Source: Blasia pusilla (lineage: Eukaryota; Marchantiophyta; Marchantiopsida; Blasiales). Taken from it: a stretch of DNA of 64,000 nt. This document shows positions 39,083 through 54,000 of the stretch, piece by piece (position 1 is the stretch's first letter; every line of letters begins with the position of its first letter). The DNA lies in the NCBI GenBank assembly GCA_050084515.1, contig CM114273.1, positions 17,360,001-17,424,000 of the forward strand, in the 5' to 3' direction. Both the position numbers and the translations under genes were made by a program. The notes below the pieces were generated by a model. That model was given only the letters and a program-made list of their open reading frames with translations. It made no database searches and had not been told where the DNA came from.

Positions 39083-40040
39083 CGCGCACTCCTCCCACCG
39101 ACTCCCCTCCTCCGCCCAGAATCCTTCAGGCCTCACAGTCGAATCGACGAACCATCGGCAAATCGACCAATCCCTCCTCCTCCTTCCCACTCCGCTCGCG
39201 CTCAGCTCTTTCCTCCCACAGAGTGCTGCAGATCCCCTCCCCTCTCTGTGTTCACTACAAACCGGGGAATCACCAGACCCCCGACAGCGCACCCCGCGAA
39301 GCCGAAGGCCGACTTTAATCTGTCCCTCTTCACACCTGCAAACTAACTGAGCCCGATCTTGATCGGTTTGGTATGCAGACGGAAAGGGGGGGGAACCCGA
39401 CCCGCGAGAGCGCACCGTAGTAGAAGAGCCTAAAGGCCGGCCCTTAGCTCTACGCTCACTCCACTGTAACAAAAGGGGTCGGTACTGTGTCGTTACGACG
39501 GTGAAAATCATCGGCAACCGACGTAGTATACAACACCACGCTATGGGAGACGTATGATTACTATGGTAACTAGTGTGCGGCCTTGGGGGAATTTAATTGT
39601 TGATTAATCAATATGTGTGGTGGACTAGATAGGCTAGATAAAAATTAAAAATTAACTATGGTAGATGTATGAGTTATAAAAGTGTTTTTCCTCTTCCGCT
39701 CAAATTGGTACTCTCTATTCATCTAATGTGACTCAATAACAAAATTCAAATATGATGGTTCGGATCGGGAGGCGTGCGAATGCCGTTTTAAGTGTCCGGA
39801 CTAACCAGAAACTTTGTCCCAAGTCTCGGAAGATTTGTCCATGTTAGGAAGCTAGGAATTATGGAAGGTTGAGTTTAATGAGATGCTGAGTTGAGAACTT
39901 GGTGGGTTGGAAGGCCGATTGACCCAGACCAGACTAACGTGAGTGTGTTTGGGTGCATATCCCCGATGAGAACGTGTCTTACTGGACGTACGCTTCCCTA
40001 ACACTAAAGATTGACGTTCAAGAGGAGTACGCACATGACC
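39083..40040. other. UBE4 promoter region and intergenic DNA
   Basis: About 400 bases of GC-rich sequence upstream of the UBE4 start are probable leader and promoter. The DNA then becomes AT-rich, with no coding signal until the gypsy remnant. Confidence 0.5.
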
Positions 40041-40059
40041 GAATAATGAATTACAAAGC

Positions 40060-40930
40060 AGAGATTAAGATCCTTGGAAATTTGTGTAAGGAGTTGCTTG
40101 CAAGCCAAAGATAAAAAAAAATAAAGAGATATTAGTAGCCCAAGCTAGGGGAGCAATCAAGATAATACATCGCCTAGACTTCAAAAAAGGTAAATTATGG
40201 ATCCCAAAGGTCACCACACTATATAGTGAAGTCTTATTTGAGGCGCAGACTATAACTATAGCATGCCATATTGGAATTGAGAACACATTCAATAGTTTGC
40301 GATGAGCATATTATTAGCCTAAGATATGGGAAGATGTGGAAGTTTATGTTTATAGATGCCTTAAGTGCCAAAAAACACAAGCCAAAAAATCTTTAGAAAG
40401 AAAGGATTGTTGCGGCCCTTACATACATCAAGTCAATGATAGAAGTATGTAAGCATGGACATCATACGAGAAATACCATGAAATTTTCCTTATTTTTGCT
40501 ATTATGGTTTTTATGGATAAGTTAAGTAAGATGGTCCACATTCAATCCACTAAGAAGATAATGACGGTGCTAGATTTAACTAAGATCTATTTGGCAGCAA
40601 TATTTCTATATCATGGATCAATTATCTAATGTATTGATATCAAATTACGATCCATCATTCACACGTTTATTTTTGCGCAGTCTTCTTGGTCTCTTCAAGA
40701 CCAAATTTTTAATGTCCACTGCATACCATCCGAATTAGATGGTCAAACAAAATACACCAATTGCACAATTGAAGATATGTTCGAAGACTTCATTCTTTAA
40801 GAGCAAGATGAATGGGATTAGTGGTTATTTTTGTGTTGAGTTTTCTTACAAAAACTCTTTATATGCTTCCACTATATCAACAACATTGTTTCTTATGATA
40901 TTAATTTAGTGGAACTTAGTGGAGACTAAG
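40060..40930 (+). mobile_element. Ty3/gypsy retrotransposon remnant (integrase region)
   Basis: Translation in shifting frames shows an integrase zinc finger (H...H near 40265, then CLKCQ at about 40355) followed by WEDVE just upstream of the cysteines. The catalytic core remnant has FMDKLSKMVHI, LTKIYLA, the TAYHP-like block and DGQTKYTN. Many stops and frame breaks make it a dead fragment. Neither reverse transcriptase nor LTRs could be tied to it. Confidence 0.75.
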
Positions 40931-41589
40931 TTAGAGGAATCACTAAGGGTGGAAAATCACTAAGAAAGGATCGGGGTTCCCGTAAGAATAAAGACATGAT
41001 GTGAAGGATGAGGTAAGGATAATATAAAGGGAATCTTAGTATGGGACGTATGACGCACAAAGGGTGCTGCATATGGATTGGAGGACAACTGACAAGTATA
41101 TAAGAAAAGAAATTTCAAGGACCTAATGAGGAAGAGATGAGGTAGATTCAATCTCATCGATCTTTAATGTAAAAGATAGGATCACTCAAGAGTATATAAA
41201 GAGGAGATCAAAGCTTTAGGGGCAATTCTTGCCTTCTTGAACTAAGGTCCTTATATAGGCATATGTATACCATAGTGTTATAAGGGGCTAATCCTTCACA
41301 TGTCCACACAACATACACCTCGAGCCCGCATATACAATTTCCACACTTGAATTTACTCTCTCATCCATGTTAAAAACGTGATATGATGCACAATTGCACA
41401 TATGGTCCTTCCAAACCATATCATCATGTCCTTCAACAAAAGGGCTCTAATAGGTAACATCTTGCACAAACAAAAATCATGAATCCTACAATAATATTTA
41501 GCTTCATCAATTATGTTCGGTGTAAGTACACATAATTTACACCATAAAGTCTCCTAATCCTTAGATAAGAGCTTCCTCCACACATAATT

Positions 41590-43080
41590 GCATACTACAA
41601 TTTATCCCTATGTGAAGTAATAGCTAGGTTCTCAAATGCTATGGGCACAACTCTACAAAAATCTCTACTCTCTGAGAATATGCTCGCACGTATCCATATA
41701 TCTAAGTTATTAATGTTCAACACTTTTGTCATATCACGTTGAATAGTTTTAGGTAAGTCAAGCTCTCTCTCATAGTGCAAGAAGTTAAATGAAAATGATC
41801 TCAAGGGTGCTTTTTGATTGAAGCAATATCCCATAGCTAACCATGACAACTATACATCCCGGTCATTACTTGTCCTCATTGCAACCCATACTTGCGTAAC
41901 TCTCTCTTTATTATATGTACTACTTTCTATACCAATCTACTTGCCTACAACTAATCCATACTCAAAATGATGGTCAATCAACACATCTACTAGTGTATCG
42001 TAATAACTTAACACAAAATGCATAAACACATAAGTTGTTGCTTTACTCACCTTGTCTAGTAATGCCATCAACTCAACCCACTTGAAAAATAATCCATCAG
42101 GACCAACATATGCCTATGATGATGCCCTATCAATAGCAAAAGTACTACAAATTCTAGACTCACCTATAACCTAATCCCATAGTCCGCAAAGAATGCAACT
42201 AGGGGTGGAAGCATTGAAATATGCTCAAACTCAATACACACCTTGCATCTTGCCACAAATTGGTGATTATTGGTCTACATGCCACGATATCAATATTGAA
42301 CCTATAATAAGTTATAAATACGCTTTACTCTTAAATGCCCCCAACTCCTCGTGAGCATGCTATACAACAGATTCTCATTGGGAAGGATGAGACACCATTT
42401 GCACTCTTCCATTCTTGCATACATGTAAAATATGTATCTCCGGCCTCCCATCTCTAGATTCTAAACCTTTAGGCTCTTTGTAGGATTTTATTATGCTCCC
42501 TGGTTCTCATTGTGCTTGTTATGATCTCGCAACATGAGTATTCCTCCTCATTGCCATAGACATTATAATTACTCGTTGCCTCCTCATTGGCCTCTTGATT
42601 TGAGGACTCGTCATATAATCCCTCTACTAAAGTTGATGTGTCTTGTTGATTTGATATAGTCAACGAACAAAAGAGAGAATATGCATGCCAAACTGACACC
42701 TTCTCCTCATTACTCTCTCTATGCCATCAAGCTCCCGTCTCGTCTCTTTGGCTCGTACATGAGTTACAACTCAACCCATTTGCATCTTGGTTCAATGGCA
42801 TAGCTTATGAAACATCTAGAAATTATGCTCTTGTGATAATAGAGCCTACTTGGCAACCTTACATGTATGCTTGTTGGATTCCATCAACCACCTCAATGGA
42901 TCGTGATTAGTGATGAGTTTAAGAAGATCAAGGAATGAATAGCTCCTAAAATATGCCACAACCCACACTACAACTAAGTGCTCTCGCTTATATTAGTTAT
43001 ATATACTAGTACAAATCCACTAGTACTAGCCTCTAAACTATTGTATAAATCTACTTCATACACGGCTTGGAAAAATCTGA
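41590..43080 (-). mobile_element. Ty3/gypsy retrotransposon remnant (RNase H to integrase)
   Basis: On the minus strand RNase H blocks (STLVVVW, AYFRSY, LITNHDPLRWLMES) lie at about 43000-42780. Integrase blocks follow (KWVELMALLDK, then SWLAMGY, and a tail with VPIAFENLAITSHRDKL ending at 41595). The order is right for Ty3/gypsy pol. Stops are frequent except in the last 84 codons. It lies in the opposite direction to the remnant at 40 kb. Confidence 0.75.
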
Positions 43081-46000
43081 CATTCCTTGTTAAAGTCCTT
43101 ATTTATGGCCAGATAACTAGATACATACGCACAAAAGGGAAGATCAAGAGATAGGGCATGTAGGTACAAAAGTGTGGAAAACTCCAAGAAGCCCTAAAAT
43201 CTTACATATACAAGTAAAAAATCCATACAGGCTTTTCGACTTCTAGCCATACAAGTGACAAGGTTTCTAGATGAAAAAAATTGGCTAAGGATTAAGGGGA
43301 GGTGTTGAAATAAATCAAGTGTGGAGGATGGGAAGGGGGGAAAGGGGTGAGTTTGGGTGCGTAGAAGGCTCAATGGACCCCATACAACCCAATCTTGGCC
43401 ATCAATTCATGAGAGGGGCAGTGAGTGTTTAGGATAGGGTGGAGATGTGGGATCTTAGCGGCTCAACCGCTTATGCCGCTAGGGATGGTTGACCATTTGA
43501 GCTAGGAGGGTAGAGGTTTGGAGAGTCATAGTTGTGGATGGGTTGTCTCCCTCAACATATGGCTTTCCCTCATTCTATCAATTCTCTCTTCCAATGCATT
43601 GCATCGCCCTGTCGCACACACTCACATTGTCATACTATGTAAGTTTGTAGCATCTTGAGTTTTGACTTGCATAATAGTGTAACTACATCATCTTGGGCTC
43701 TTGCTCTTGCTCAATTGATGGTTAAAATTTTGACCTCTCTTATTCTGTCTTTGAGCTTGATCGCCTTCATAGCTTCCATCTCCATTGGAGTTCCAACTTC
43801 CATCTCCATTGGTATTGCATATTGGCCAATGGGCTTGACCTTATTGTGTTTTAGGCTGGGCTTGATGGCTTATCCTCACTTGGAGGCTCACTCCTTTTCG
43901 TATCGATGATTGTATTGTTGCTTCTCTTTGCTTTGTTACTTTTGTTGTTGTTGCTTATCTCTTGTTTGCTACTTCTCCTACTCTACAACATTTCATTAGC
44001 AAGTCCTTTGAGTCCCTTCTATGTATGATCTATGTCCCAATTCCTTCTTTTTTTGAATAAACTTCTACGGTCTGCTCCCTTCGATATTATTCATAAGTTT
44101 GCAGAGAACCTTGCTCCATTTACCCGTGTTCAAAGAAAATTGTGCTCCTTCTTTTTTTATGCCTTGCATGTTTGTTCCATTGAGTCAACTCTTGGACTAA
44201 ATTGGAATATCAAGGTTTTCTCATAATCCCAATTTGTAGAATAACTTCCCTAATTAGCCTCTATAGTCTCACTTGGCTTTTAGATTTTGAAATAGGGGAT
44301 GTGAGTGATTTTTGGTGACTTTGTACATAAGCTTAGACAAGTTTCTAGGGTTTTGACCATTGCTCTAGATTTCAATCACCAATGCGAGTTTGCAACTCTA
44401 GAGCTTATCTAGAATTTTCTCATATATCTTGTAGCCTATTTAAAAGTGTTGTTAAGAATATAGTCTAGACCTTGCTTACCAACTTAGCATCCCCAATGGT
44501 CAATAATTCCAATAAGAGACAGAAGTCACTCATAGAATCAGGGTTTAACAAGAAACAAGAACCAAGTAACGAGCCTCTAGAAGATGTAGATGATTCTAAA
44601 AATGATGACAAGGATCTAGTTGAGTCTATTCAATAAGAGAAAAGAAATTTTTGGATAGATGTATGGTAGTCAACTTTTGAGTGGATAGAATTTGAGGTCC
44701 ATACATGGCAAGTATGTGCAAGATATCTATAGATAATATAGGAAATCATCCTTTGCCACTCATGGACCTTTGAATGTGAAGATCTCATGCTCGACCTTCA
44801 TAAAACATGGTAAATTAAAGGAGCGTGCTAGATTAGGATGGGCTTGCCATTGTGGGAAGAAAAGACTCAGAAAAGCCATAGTCTCATCCGATAGGCATGA
44901 ATGCAAAAAAATAGCCAAGTATGACTCTATAACAAACATGGATCGTAAGAGGTGGTGGGAGGCTAGGCAACAAGGGGCTTAGGAGTGAGATGGGATTGGG
45001 GGAGGAAGCGATGGGTAAGTGACAGGGGGGGGAATGACACGAAGAAGTCTTTCCATAGAACAAACCATAAGGTTTGGCTCTAAGGGAGCCGATATGAATA
45101 ATTAGGTTGCGGAATGGGGTTTCTAGTAGATTGAAGAGGAATGAGAATCTTCCTTTTTTACTAGTGTACATTGTGTGGCACATAGGACTAATCTCGCGAC
45201 CCTTCTTGTACCTAAAAGCCCTACATGTAAGGAAATGAGTCATGAGATGCCACTAGATAATCTTTTGAACTTAGTTGCATTTTAGTTTAAGTTGAGTTAT
45301 GATGAGACTCTGGATTTTCCTCTATTCAAGTAGAGTTGAATGATTTTTGGAAGTGCATGAAACGCCATCATAAGATCAAGTTGCTTAGTGGATGGTAAGC
45401 AAAAACTCTATAGTGAATATTAGTTTAATTCCAAGAGGTTGATCCCAAGTGACAACTTCTTTATTTCAAAAGTTGGGATTATTCGAAATGATTTATTTTC
45501 TTTATTTTTTGGTTGACATACTTCATTCTATGGCCACATTATTAAGAAAAATATTTTAGATGAAATTTGTAGATATTACAAATGTGGCTTCCATTGTGAG
45601 CATTGATATTTCACAAGTTAAAGTGAATTACATTCATGAGGGTACATACATAAATGTCTAACTAAGATCCAAATGTAGTGGTTTCCATTTGATTCCTATT
45701 TATGGGCTTGCAAATGGGTACTTAAAGAATTATAATTTTGGAAGAAAAACTTGATCCTCAAAAGACAACTTTTTCCTCCAAGATTATAACCATCTACCAT
45801 TGAATAATTGAACAAGAGCATAAATTCCTACCTTTGCATTGGGTATATAAATGACAAAAGAAATTAAATTTTATTTTATAAACTATACACTTGAACTTAT
45901 CCATTTAAGAAGTAATCTATATTATATTGGCCGACCCTAAATGCATATTAAGACAAATTAATGATACAATAAGACAAAATAGCAACATGATATTATTTTG

Positions 46001-48099
46001 CCCCTCAAGGTCCCATGTTGGTAGGATTGTAAAGGAAGTAAAAATTTTTGGAGGAGGAGAAGTGGCATTATTGGAGGAAGTAGTGAAGTTTTATTCCAAT
46101 AATGGGGAATTAATAGACGGGAGGAGTGAGGTGTTTAAGAAGAACCTCCACTCCTCTTAAAGTGTCAATAGTGGTGATCGTATGACGATATTATTTTAGA
46201 ATCCCTCTTTTCATGCATGGCATGGGCATGTTATCTAATATATCTCAAGGAGAAAGAAGCTTTTTCTCCAAACTTTGAGTTGGGATCATACCACAACTCA
46301 AACCTTCATTACCCATATGCGCACACTCTCTCAAATTTCCACTTAGGATTATGGCGTAGATGTTTAGTGTAAGAATGTTGCCCATGTAATGTTAGGATGT
46401 TATGCAAGGAGGAAAATCTCAACTAAAAAAATTTGTTAGAAATTATGTATGGATGGTTAAATACTTGGAAAAGAAAAGTGGATGGAGAGGGGGAAAACTC
46501 TAACAAGAAGGGGAAACATGTTGAAGAAAGGAATAAGTATAATATAGGGTGGAAGGGAATGTAGTCCACTTAAATTGAGCATGGAACTCTTTCTCAATTT
46601 CAATCAATGGTATTAATTTCTACTTTTGATAACAACCATTCTTCAAACTCTCCACACTTATTGGCCTTAGTCTCTAATTTTGATAACAAGCATTCTACAA
46701 GCTCTCCACTTCTAGTGACTTAGTTCCTATGGAAGTTAAGAAACAAATTTTGAAGCTCATCGTAGGGCCCATAAAAATTAGCCTCGAAATACATGCTCCT
46801 CAATTCACCACACTTTCTATGGAAAGAATTCAAAATTTACCACTTACCTTTAGAGAAAAACACTTTAACAAATATGAGTAAAGTATTTTAGGTTAGGATC
46901 AAAACTTGAAGCTAAATGATGTTCATGCACACCTTGGTTATCATATCTTTCCTTCAAGAGACTACAAACTGTGCTCCCCCAACTCCCCATAAGAAGCTAC
47001 TAGTAGTAAGAAGTGTCAATTTCCCTTCGAATAACATCCCGGTACCAATAAGGGCTCGTCAAATAACTTACCGTAAATAGGAAGGGCTCTTTAAGTGGAC
47101 ATGTGTTGACGAAAGAAGAGCTTTAAGTTATATAGCTTGGAGAGGTGTATCAATTATAAGGAAAGATCTGGGGGTCCCTCCCTACACTCCTCTACATAAA
47201 CCTCAAATGCATCTTGACCAATACTTGTGCAAAGAAAACTAATGATGGCTCTAGTGGAGACCCTCTCATGCAGCTAACTCAAGAGACTAACCACAGCTTG
47301 CCATCACAACTTGAAACCCCATGTTCAGAAAAGGCCGGATGGGGGTTTTCACTACGGACACCAATTCCAAGGGTGAATCAAGCAAAATTAATTCCGCACA
47401 ACCTTTACTTCATAAATGTTTCGGAGACGTGGTAGATACAATGGTGCGTTTCACACTACGTCAAATCCATAGGACGTGATAAATTGCTACGTAAATCTCT
47501 TTCTACATGTATCTTCTCTACAGCCAAGGTATGGAAGGATAGACGAACTAACATTTCCTCAGATTCCCAAAGGCACCTTACATTTGCAAGGCATAGCATT
47601 CTCTCAACGGCTGGAAAGTGTTCTCCGGGACTGAATCCGTTGAGGAAAACTTGAGGCCACAAATGTGCAGAGGTGGCGGAGCACAAACCTTCAACAAGAT
47701 TCCGTCAGAAACTGTCAAGACGTTCCTGAAGCCTCTCCTCGTTTTCCCTGATTCCGTGGTCCCCGATTGATTTCTGTGGCGGAAAAAAGTCTTGGTGTCG
47801 CACTGCAATGCATTGTGTTAACTTTGGGTTTGAGAAAACGAGGTCCCTGAATTGCCCTGAAGACATGTTCATTCAATATTGGGTACTCTCTCGTGGAGAG
47901 AAAGAATTTTGAGTTCCTATTGATTTAGTGCACCTCTGGAAAATGGCGGAAATAACATATCGAACAAGACGTAGAAACGGTTGTTATACTGCTTGGGTGG
48001 TCACAGAAGTTCCTCTCCTCGGGGATTCTCTTGTGAATCTGCATTCTTTGGTAGAAGTTTCTCCATTAAACTTCCTTTTGTTGTCGAATTCAATGAAGA
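43081..48099. other. AT-rich intergenic region downstream of NADP-MDH
   Basis: No gene recognised. At 43750-43820 a TCCATCTCCATTGG unit is repeated. The 44950-45075 segment shares blocks with 26600-26815. The last few hundred bases are the 3' flank of NADP-MDH. Confidence 0.5.
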
Positions 48100-51000
48100 C
48101 TATACTTCTCCTGGCAGCATCGTGTCTTCAGTTATGTTGCACACACCACCGTCCTGCCACACAAGTATGAAAACAGGTAAGTGAAGCTGCTGAATTTTTG
48201 CTTATCACTCGAAATTCTTCCTCTCCGGGAGAGAGAGAGAGTACCAGAGATTGAAAGAAAACGTCCATCATGATCACATTTTTTTCAACCTACATCTGAC
48301 TAGTGTTCATGCATTGTAATAATGGCGAAGAGCACATGCTCCCTCAAAACTATCTACTCAATCTTATGCCAATTTTCATGATCTTTAATTCTTTCCAAAA
48401 CCAACTCAATGTCGCACTTTTAATGCAGGTCCAACTGATAATTCAAGTGAGTTGAACTAACCTCTCCGATAAGGTGAGCGACACACTTTTTCTCAGCGAT
48501 AAGCTCATCCTCACTCTGCGTTACAAAGTGATCCACTATGAGGTAAGCTTCTCAGGTTCGAGGTTCTGCATCGGATAGAGGGGTCCGATGTATGCAAGGC
48601 AACTGTCAACGTCTCCTAGACCTATCTAGAAACACTAGCAGACGACTTATAGAACTTTGCAGTCTTGCCCAATAAATTGACTTCCACGACTTGCAGAGTG
48701 AATCTGACACAAACCACGAAGGTGAGTAGATTGACCTTCACCGACATCCAGGCAACCCAGTGTAGACATGCTCAACATGACCTAACGCATGTCGCAGTAC
48801 CCTATCCATTTTACCTAGAGCTACATTTCTGCTACATCATTGCAAGAGAACAAACCTTTTTGATGCGTTGGTACAAGTAATCATCAATGAGTACATCGGG
48901 TACTAGTTCATAGTCACCATCGCCCTGCACAACATCCCCTAAGCCATGAAGTACTTTCATCTACCCTAGTGAAACAGTGTAAAAAGATGTGCACACGATG
49001 CTTGTCCAGTTTTCAAAAACACTGGTTATGGCAATTTCATTTCCTTCACAACAGAAGACGGAATTAGATTTCAAGTGACTTTGCCACCAAGTTAGAAATC
49101 AGAGGAGAATTGTCAAAATTATGCACACCTGGGCAATTAGTATGATGATAGTGAAATTCTCAAAATCGGATGCAATTATTATAGTTAGAGCTGGTCAAAT
49201 TTGCATGCATACTTAAAATTAAAACCATAAAAGTCAAACTTCTATTAACCAGTCCCTTCAAAATGGAGAAGATTTAGCTTACCTTCGACCTGCAAGGCAT
49301 ACTGAATACAATGTCCTCTGCAATACCATAAGGGTTTCCGGTGGTGTATACCTGTGGGCAGGAAGCTCGAAGGTCAATTCATAGTCACAACCTCTTCAAT
49401 ATAAGATAACCTTGACAAACCTGTGTCCCTCAAGATTCAACAAAGAAGTTTGGTAGTTGACCAGACTGAAGCTCACCCCTGATGAGAACCAATCACCCTC
49501 AGGTGTAGGGGTGATGAGTGATTTGATGGCATCAGCTATAGAGACAGCAGTGGATGCTGCAGATGAGCGTCCCCACTTCTTGATCAATGCACCTCCACGC
49601 TGCAAGATGAAAAGGAAGTGTAAGATACAGAGCATGCAGACTAATCTGAATGAAGATGAGCTAGTTCTTCGACTTAAACTACTTCAACCACTTACAGTAA
49701 GAACCACATGCAGACGATCAGCTTACTCGACCAATTCCAGTCTGAGTGCTTCCATACATGTGTAGAACAAAACAATGACAAAACATGATAGCTGAGCTCA
49801 TATCGTTACGAATTAGTGCCACTCTGACTCACCGTTTGTACTCTCGGAGTAAATTCCTCTTCCAACCACTTATGATCGGTGATGACATCTTTGACCGGTG
49901 TCCCATGAATTTTGGCATTTAGAAAATCAGGCACCTGAGAATAAGGAATTTCCAGATTATCAGCCATGTAGTCACCACTACCTACGCTCACAAGCTTCAC
50001 CTAGAAACCAGCCCCTGAATCAAGGCCCCATAAATATGAAGTAACTTGAGCAAAAGCCGTTGTATTTCTTACTTGAGTTGTGCTGTGATTACCCCAGATA
50101 GTAACATTGGAAACGTTGTCATAAAACACACCGGCTTTCAGGGCGAGCTGCATTGTTTGGACATAAAACAAATCAGATCTTTGACTGGAGTTTCTAAGCT
50201 ATGTTGTGTTCACTCCACCACCCTCTTCTGGGGTAGAGGAGAAATATGTCGTTGAGACTGAAAGGACTTCACATCTATAAATTTGCTCCATGATCTAGAC
50301 TTAAGTCAAAGCAGTATGGAAAATGCACCCGCATGCTTTTTGGCACTTTTAGAGTAAACAAATTAAAGAGATATAACTGTTATTTCACCTCATGAACCTA
50401 CCTGGCATTTTGCCCTATTCTCATCTAGCCTTGTCAGGGCATGAAAGTTCTTAGCTGGGATACGAGGTGCGTTCTTCATGGCAATGAGAGCACTGCATTG
50501 AAACAAGAAAATTCAGAAAAAGCTGCTTCCTCGATCATCACAACAAGCCTTTCTAAACTTGGTGGGTTGAGAGAAACTATCTCTCCAAATGTGAGACTGG
50601 AAATGAAAGCATGCAGATACCAACTTCAGAAAGCAGCTCTTCATAAACCATGTAAGTTCACATAACTCTGGATATGCTTACTTGGTATTGCAAGGATTCC
50701 CAACGACCATTACTTTGACACTTGGACTTGCAACCTCATTGAGTGCTTTTCCCTGTGATCCGTTCTGGACAGGTCAGATTTTGCTGGAAGGCTGGTAAAA
50801 CTATACAAGCTTGATATAGTTGCGAGAGTAAATTGACAGTCATATAACTTACTAAAACTAGTCCTTGTGAGGAGCATCCATTCTACACTTGAACTGCATT
50901 GGCAACCGAAAGTGTTCAACCTCACAAAAACGGGGTACTGCCGATTGTTTCTAGAAATCCTTGTTTTACTTACTAGCAGAAATTAACTCAACTTCCACCA

Positions 51001-54000
51001 TTTCCACAGTTACCATAGAGACGCTTCAGAAAGAATTCAATTTTCTACAACCCCCATGCAGGGACTACTTTGACAATTGCTTTTATTGCCAAGAGTTCCA
51101 TAGATTCTCAATTTTCATTATTTTTGGTCAGCCATGCTACCACAAAAACTCCACTTACTGTGGCCATCTCCAGCTGCTCTAGAAGCAGTGAAATTCATAC
51201 CATGAGTCATGACAATTCGTACCTGCTCAGCAAATATTTGACCATTGATGTCAAGTAAATCTGCACGCTCCATGCCAGGGCCCCGTGGCTTGGCACCAAT
51301 TAATAAAGCCCAATCAGCATCACGAAACACTTCTCTTGCCTCAATTCCAATGTTAACCTCCCGGAGCAGAGGAAACAATGAGTCTTCCAGCTCCATTGCA
51401 ACTCCTGGTCAGTACCACGTTGCTTATTACTATCCCAACTTCATTTATCCCTTACTTGACTTACTTGAGTTCCCAGTCTACAAACAATGACTTCTCTGCA
51501 TGTTCCTGCATCTTGAGCGCAAAAGGAGTCTCTGTGCAGTATATGTAGTAACTGCCACGTATATGAAACACGCCATATCAAGTGGGATTCACATTAGGGG
51601 GCTTAAAGTGTTGCAATTATGATCAGTACCAATGTTTGGGGTGAATCTTCCTATCACATGAAACCAAATTAAAACATTCGGTGAATCCTGAAGAAAAAGC
51701 TGCGGCTAGAGACCAACCTTCCAAAGCATCTCGGGATCTTACAGAACCCAAAAGGTTGAGGGCTATTGGCTGGTCCTGTCCAAATACTTCCCCAGAGGCA
51801 AGCTGCGATGACATCAAACCTACGACCAAATTAGATATCCTCCAGAGTTGAAATATGAGAACAAAAGAGCACTGCAGTCAGAACCAAAGGACCACTGGCA
51901 ATTGTTACAATCGACGAACACTGGCAAATGGGCTGTTACCTTCCAAAAATTTCTGAACTTCCTTCCCTGGTGCACAATCAGGGAAGAAAGCTTCAACGCA
52001 AGTGAATACCTTGAAAAGAAGATGGTTCGAAATAGCCCCCGCAGCACCCGATACAGCAATTCGTATAGTCTTCTTCCATGTTTTCGGCCTCTCCCCCTGG
52101 AATTCGAAACCTATGAGTCTGTATGAGGCATCAATTTCTCATTTGACATTCACAGGTTCTTTTAACTACGCACCCGCCCATCTGTTCGGGGCTCCGACAG
52201 GCGTAATTCCCAGCGCCTCCAACTCGGGATCTCTAGCTTTCGCGAATGCTCACACAAGGGGTTTTACAACGAGGCTATGAGTCAGGGATTGAATCCCTGT
52301 GACCGCGCACAATGTCCTGTCTCGAGAGGTTTAAGGAGAGAATGGACCCAAGATTCCGCCTCAGAAAGAGATCCTCGCGGAGATACGACATCCCGACGTC
52401 GTCACACTGTGATGCTGTGCATCACAGTGTCTAAGAGCGAATAAAAAGTTAGATCGTATCTGTTCCTAGAGGATCAGGGCATTCAGTGCAGTGCATCGTG
52501 CGTCTGCAGGTAAGATGGGCCCTCCTAGGAAGAAGATTTTCTCGACTCAATTTACTGATTTGCAGTATATGTCGCTTGAGGCACTAGTGCCTTAGTAGCG
52601 AAGGGAGACGAGGATCATCCGCTCTGTCCCACTCTCGAAGAAACCGTAGACTAAATGCGTTCGCGTTCATAACATGAAATTCTTCTGACGTTCTGACCTT
52701 ACATCAATTTCAGGAACTTACGCACCTCTTTCAAGTCGTACGTCACGCAGAAAACGCCATAACATTCGATCGTCTTGCCATCAGAAGTAGATGTGACAGC
52801 CCGAGGCTGTTCAACTGGCGTCTGTGCTGGGCTGCATTGCAACGTTCGAAACATCAACAACGAGCACCCAAGGTTCGTGATGACGATACAAACGCATGCC
52901 AAGTTTCAATCTTGATACGATTTATGAAATTCTCACGTAGAACCTTGCAAAACAGTAGTTGTTGGCATGCGATGCACGACACTGCGAAGGGAGGAAGATG
53001 TCCTGTGAGCATATTCCTCGCCTTACAGCAATGAAAGCACTGGCGAAACCAGGATGGCCAGGTGCTAAAATTTGCACGCCTTTCGATTGCTGCAGGCATG
53101 TATATACCATACAGAATCACGAGAAAGTGAAACATGCCCTACGATGAAACACACCGCTCAGTGTTTGGTTGCAGACTCCTCGACCACATTTAACTCTGGA
53201 GTCATGGTCGACACTGAAAACGCAGAGGCTAGAGTGAAGATCAGTATGCAGTGATGAACAAGCTTCCGAAAGTGATTCATCGGCGAGTCACCGCTGTGAC
53301 CATTTCCATCTTCGCGACGGTGTTAACAAGCGTTGACGCACAAGTTGGGTGTCACTGCTAGCATGGCATCGGAGCAGATTGCATTGTAAGGTTTGGCACC
53401 GACCACAGACCGATCCTCTTTCCACACCAGGATTCCCAGGACAAAATCGGTGCGGAAACGGATCGACGCCTCTCAGTATAAGTAACAAAACTTTGCGAAC
53501 CAGAGAAGAAAGCCGAACAATGACCTACTAATTCGAACTATGATTCAGTAAGCCGCGGGAGAAAGGTAGTATGACAGAGTGCGCGAAAATCCTTTCCTTC
53601 AAAAACAGACCAGCGACTTGGACTGAATTACAGCGCATCGAGAGGACCCCTGAAAAGGAAATAGGGGAGATGCCAAGTACGCTTCGCAACGACCAATTAC
53701 CTTACTCATCCCCGCCGCGTTAAAGGCACTATCATGTTCATACGCACAATAGCCAAGCAAATTTCGACGCTACTTCTCAGCGACCAGTTGGGTCTGGACT
53801 CGGAAGGATCACCAAGATTTGAGGAGGGATAATCAGGGGATCTCTTCAGTTCGAATGAGCATGAGCGGAGATGATACAGCAGATGTGATATCTACCGTTT
53901 CCGGTTGGAGAACCTATCTGCAAGATAGAAAAAAACTCCGAGTGAACAGTGTGAATTATCCGCCATCCTCTCACTCTCTCGTGGGCGATATCTCACCTGG

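Noticed and set aside
39083-39517. N-terminal extension of UBE4
   Set aside because: The frame is open upstream but the start at 39082 aligns with the known plant N-terminus, and the extension has low-complexity GC-rich composition.
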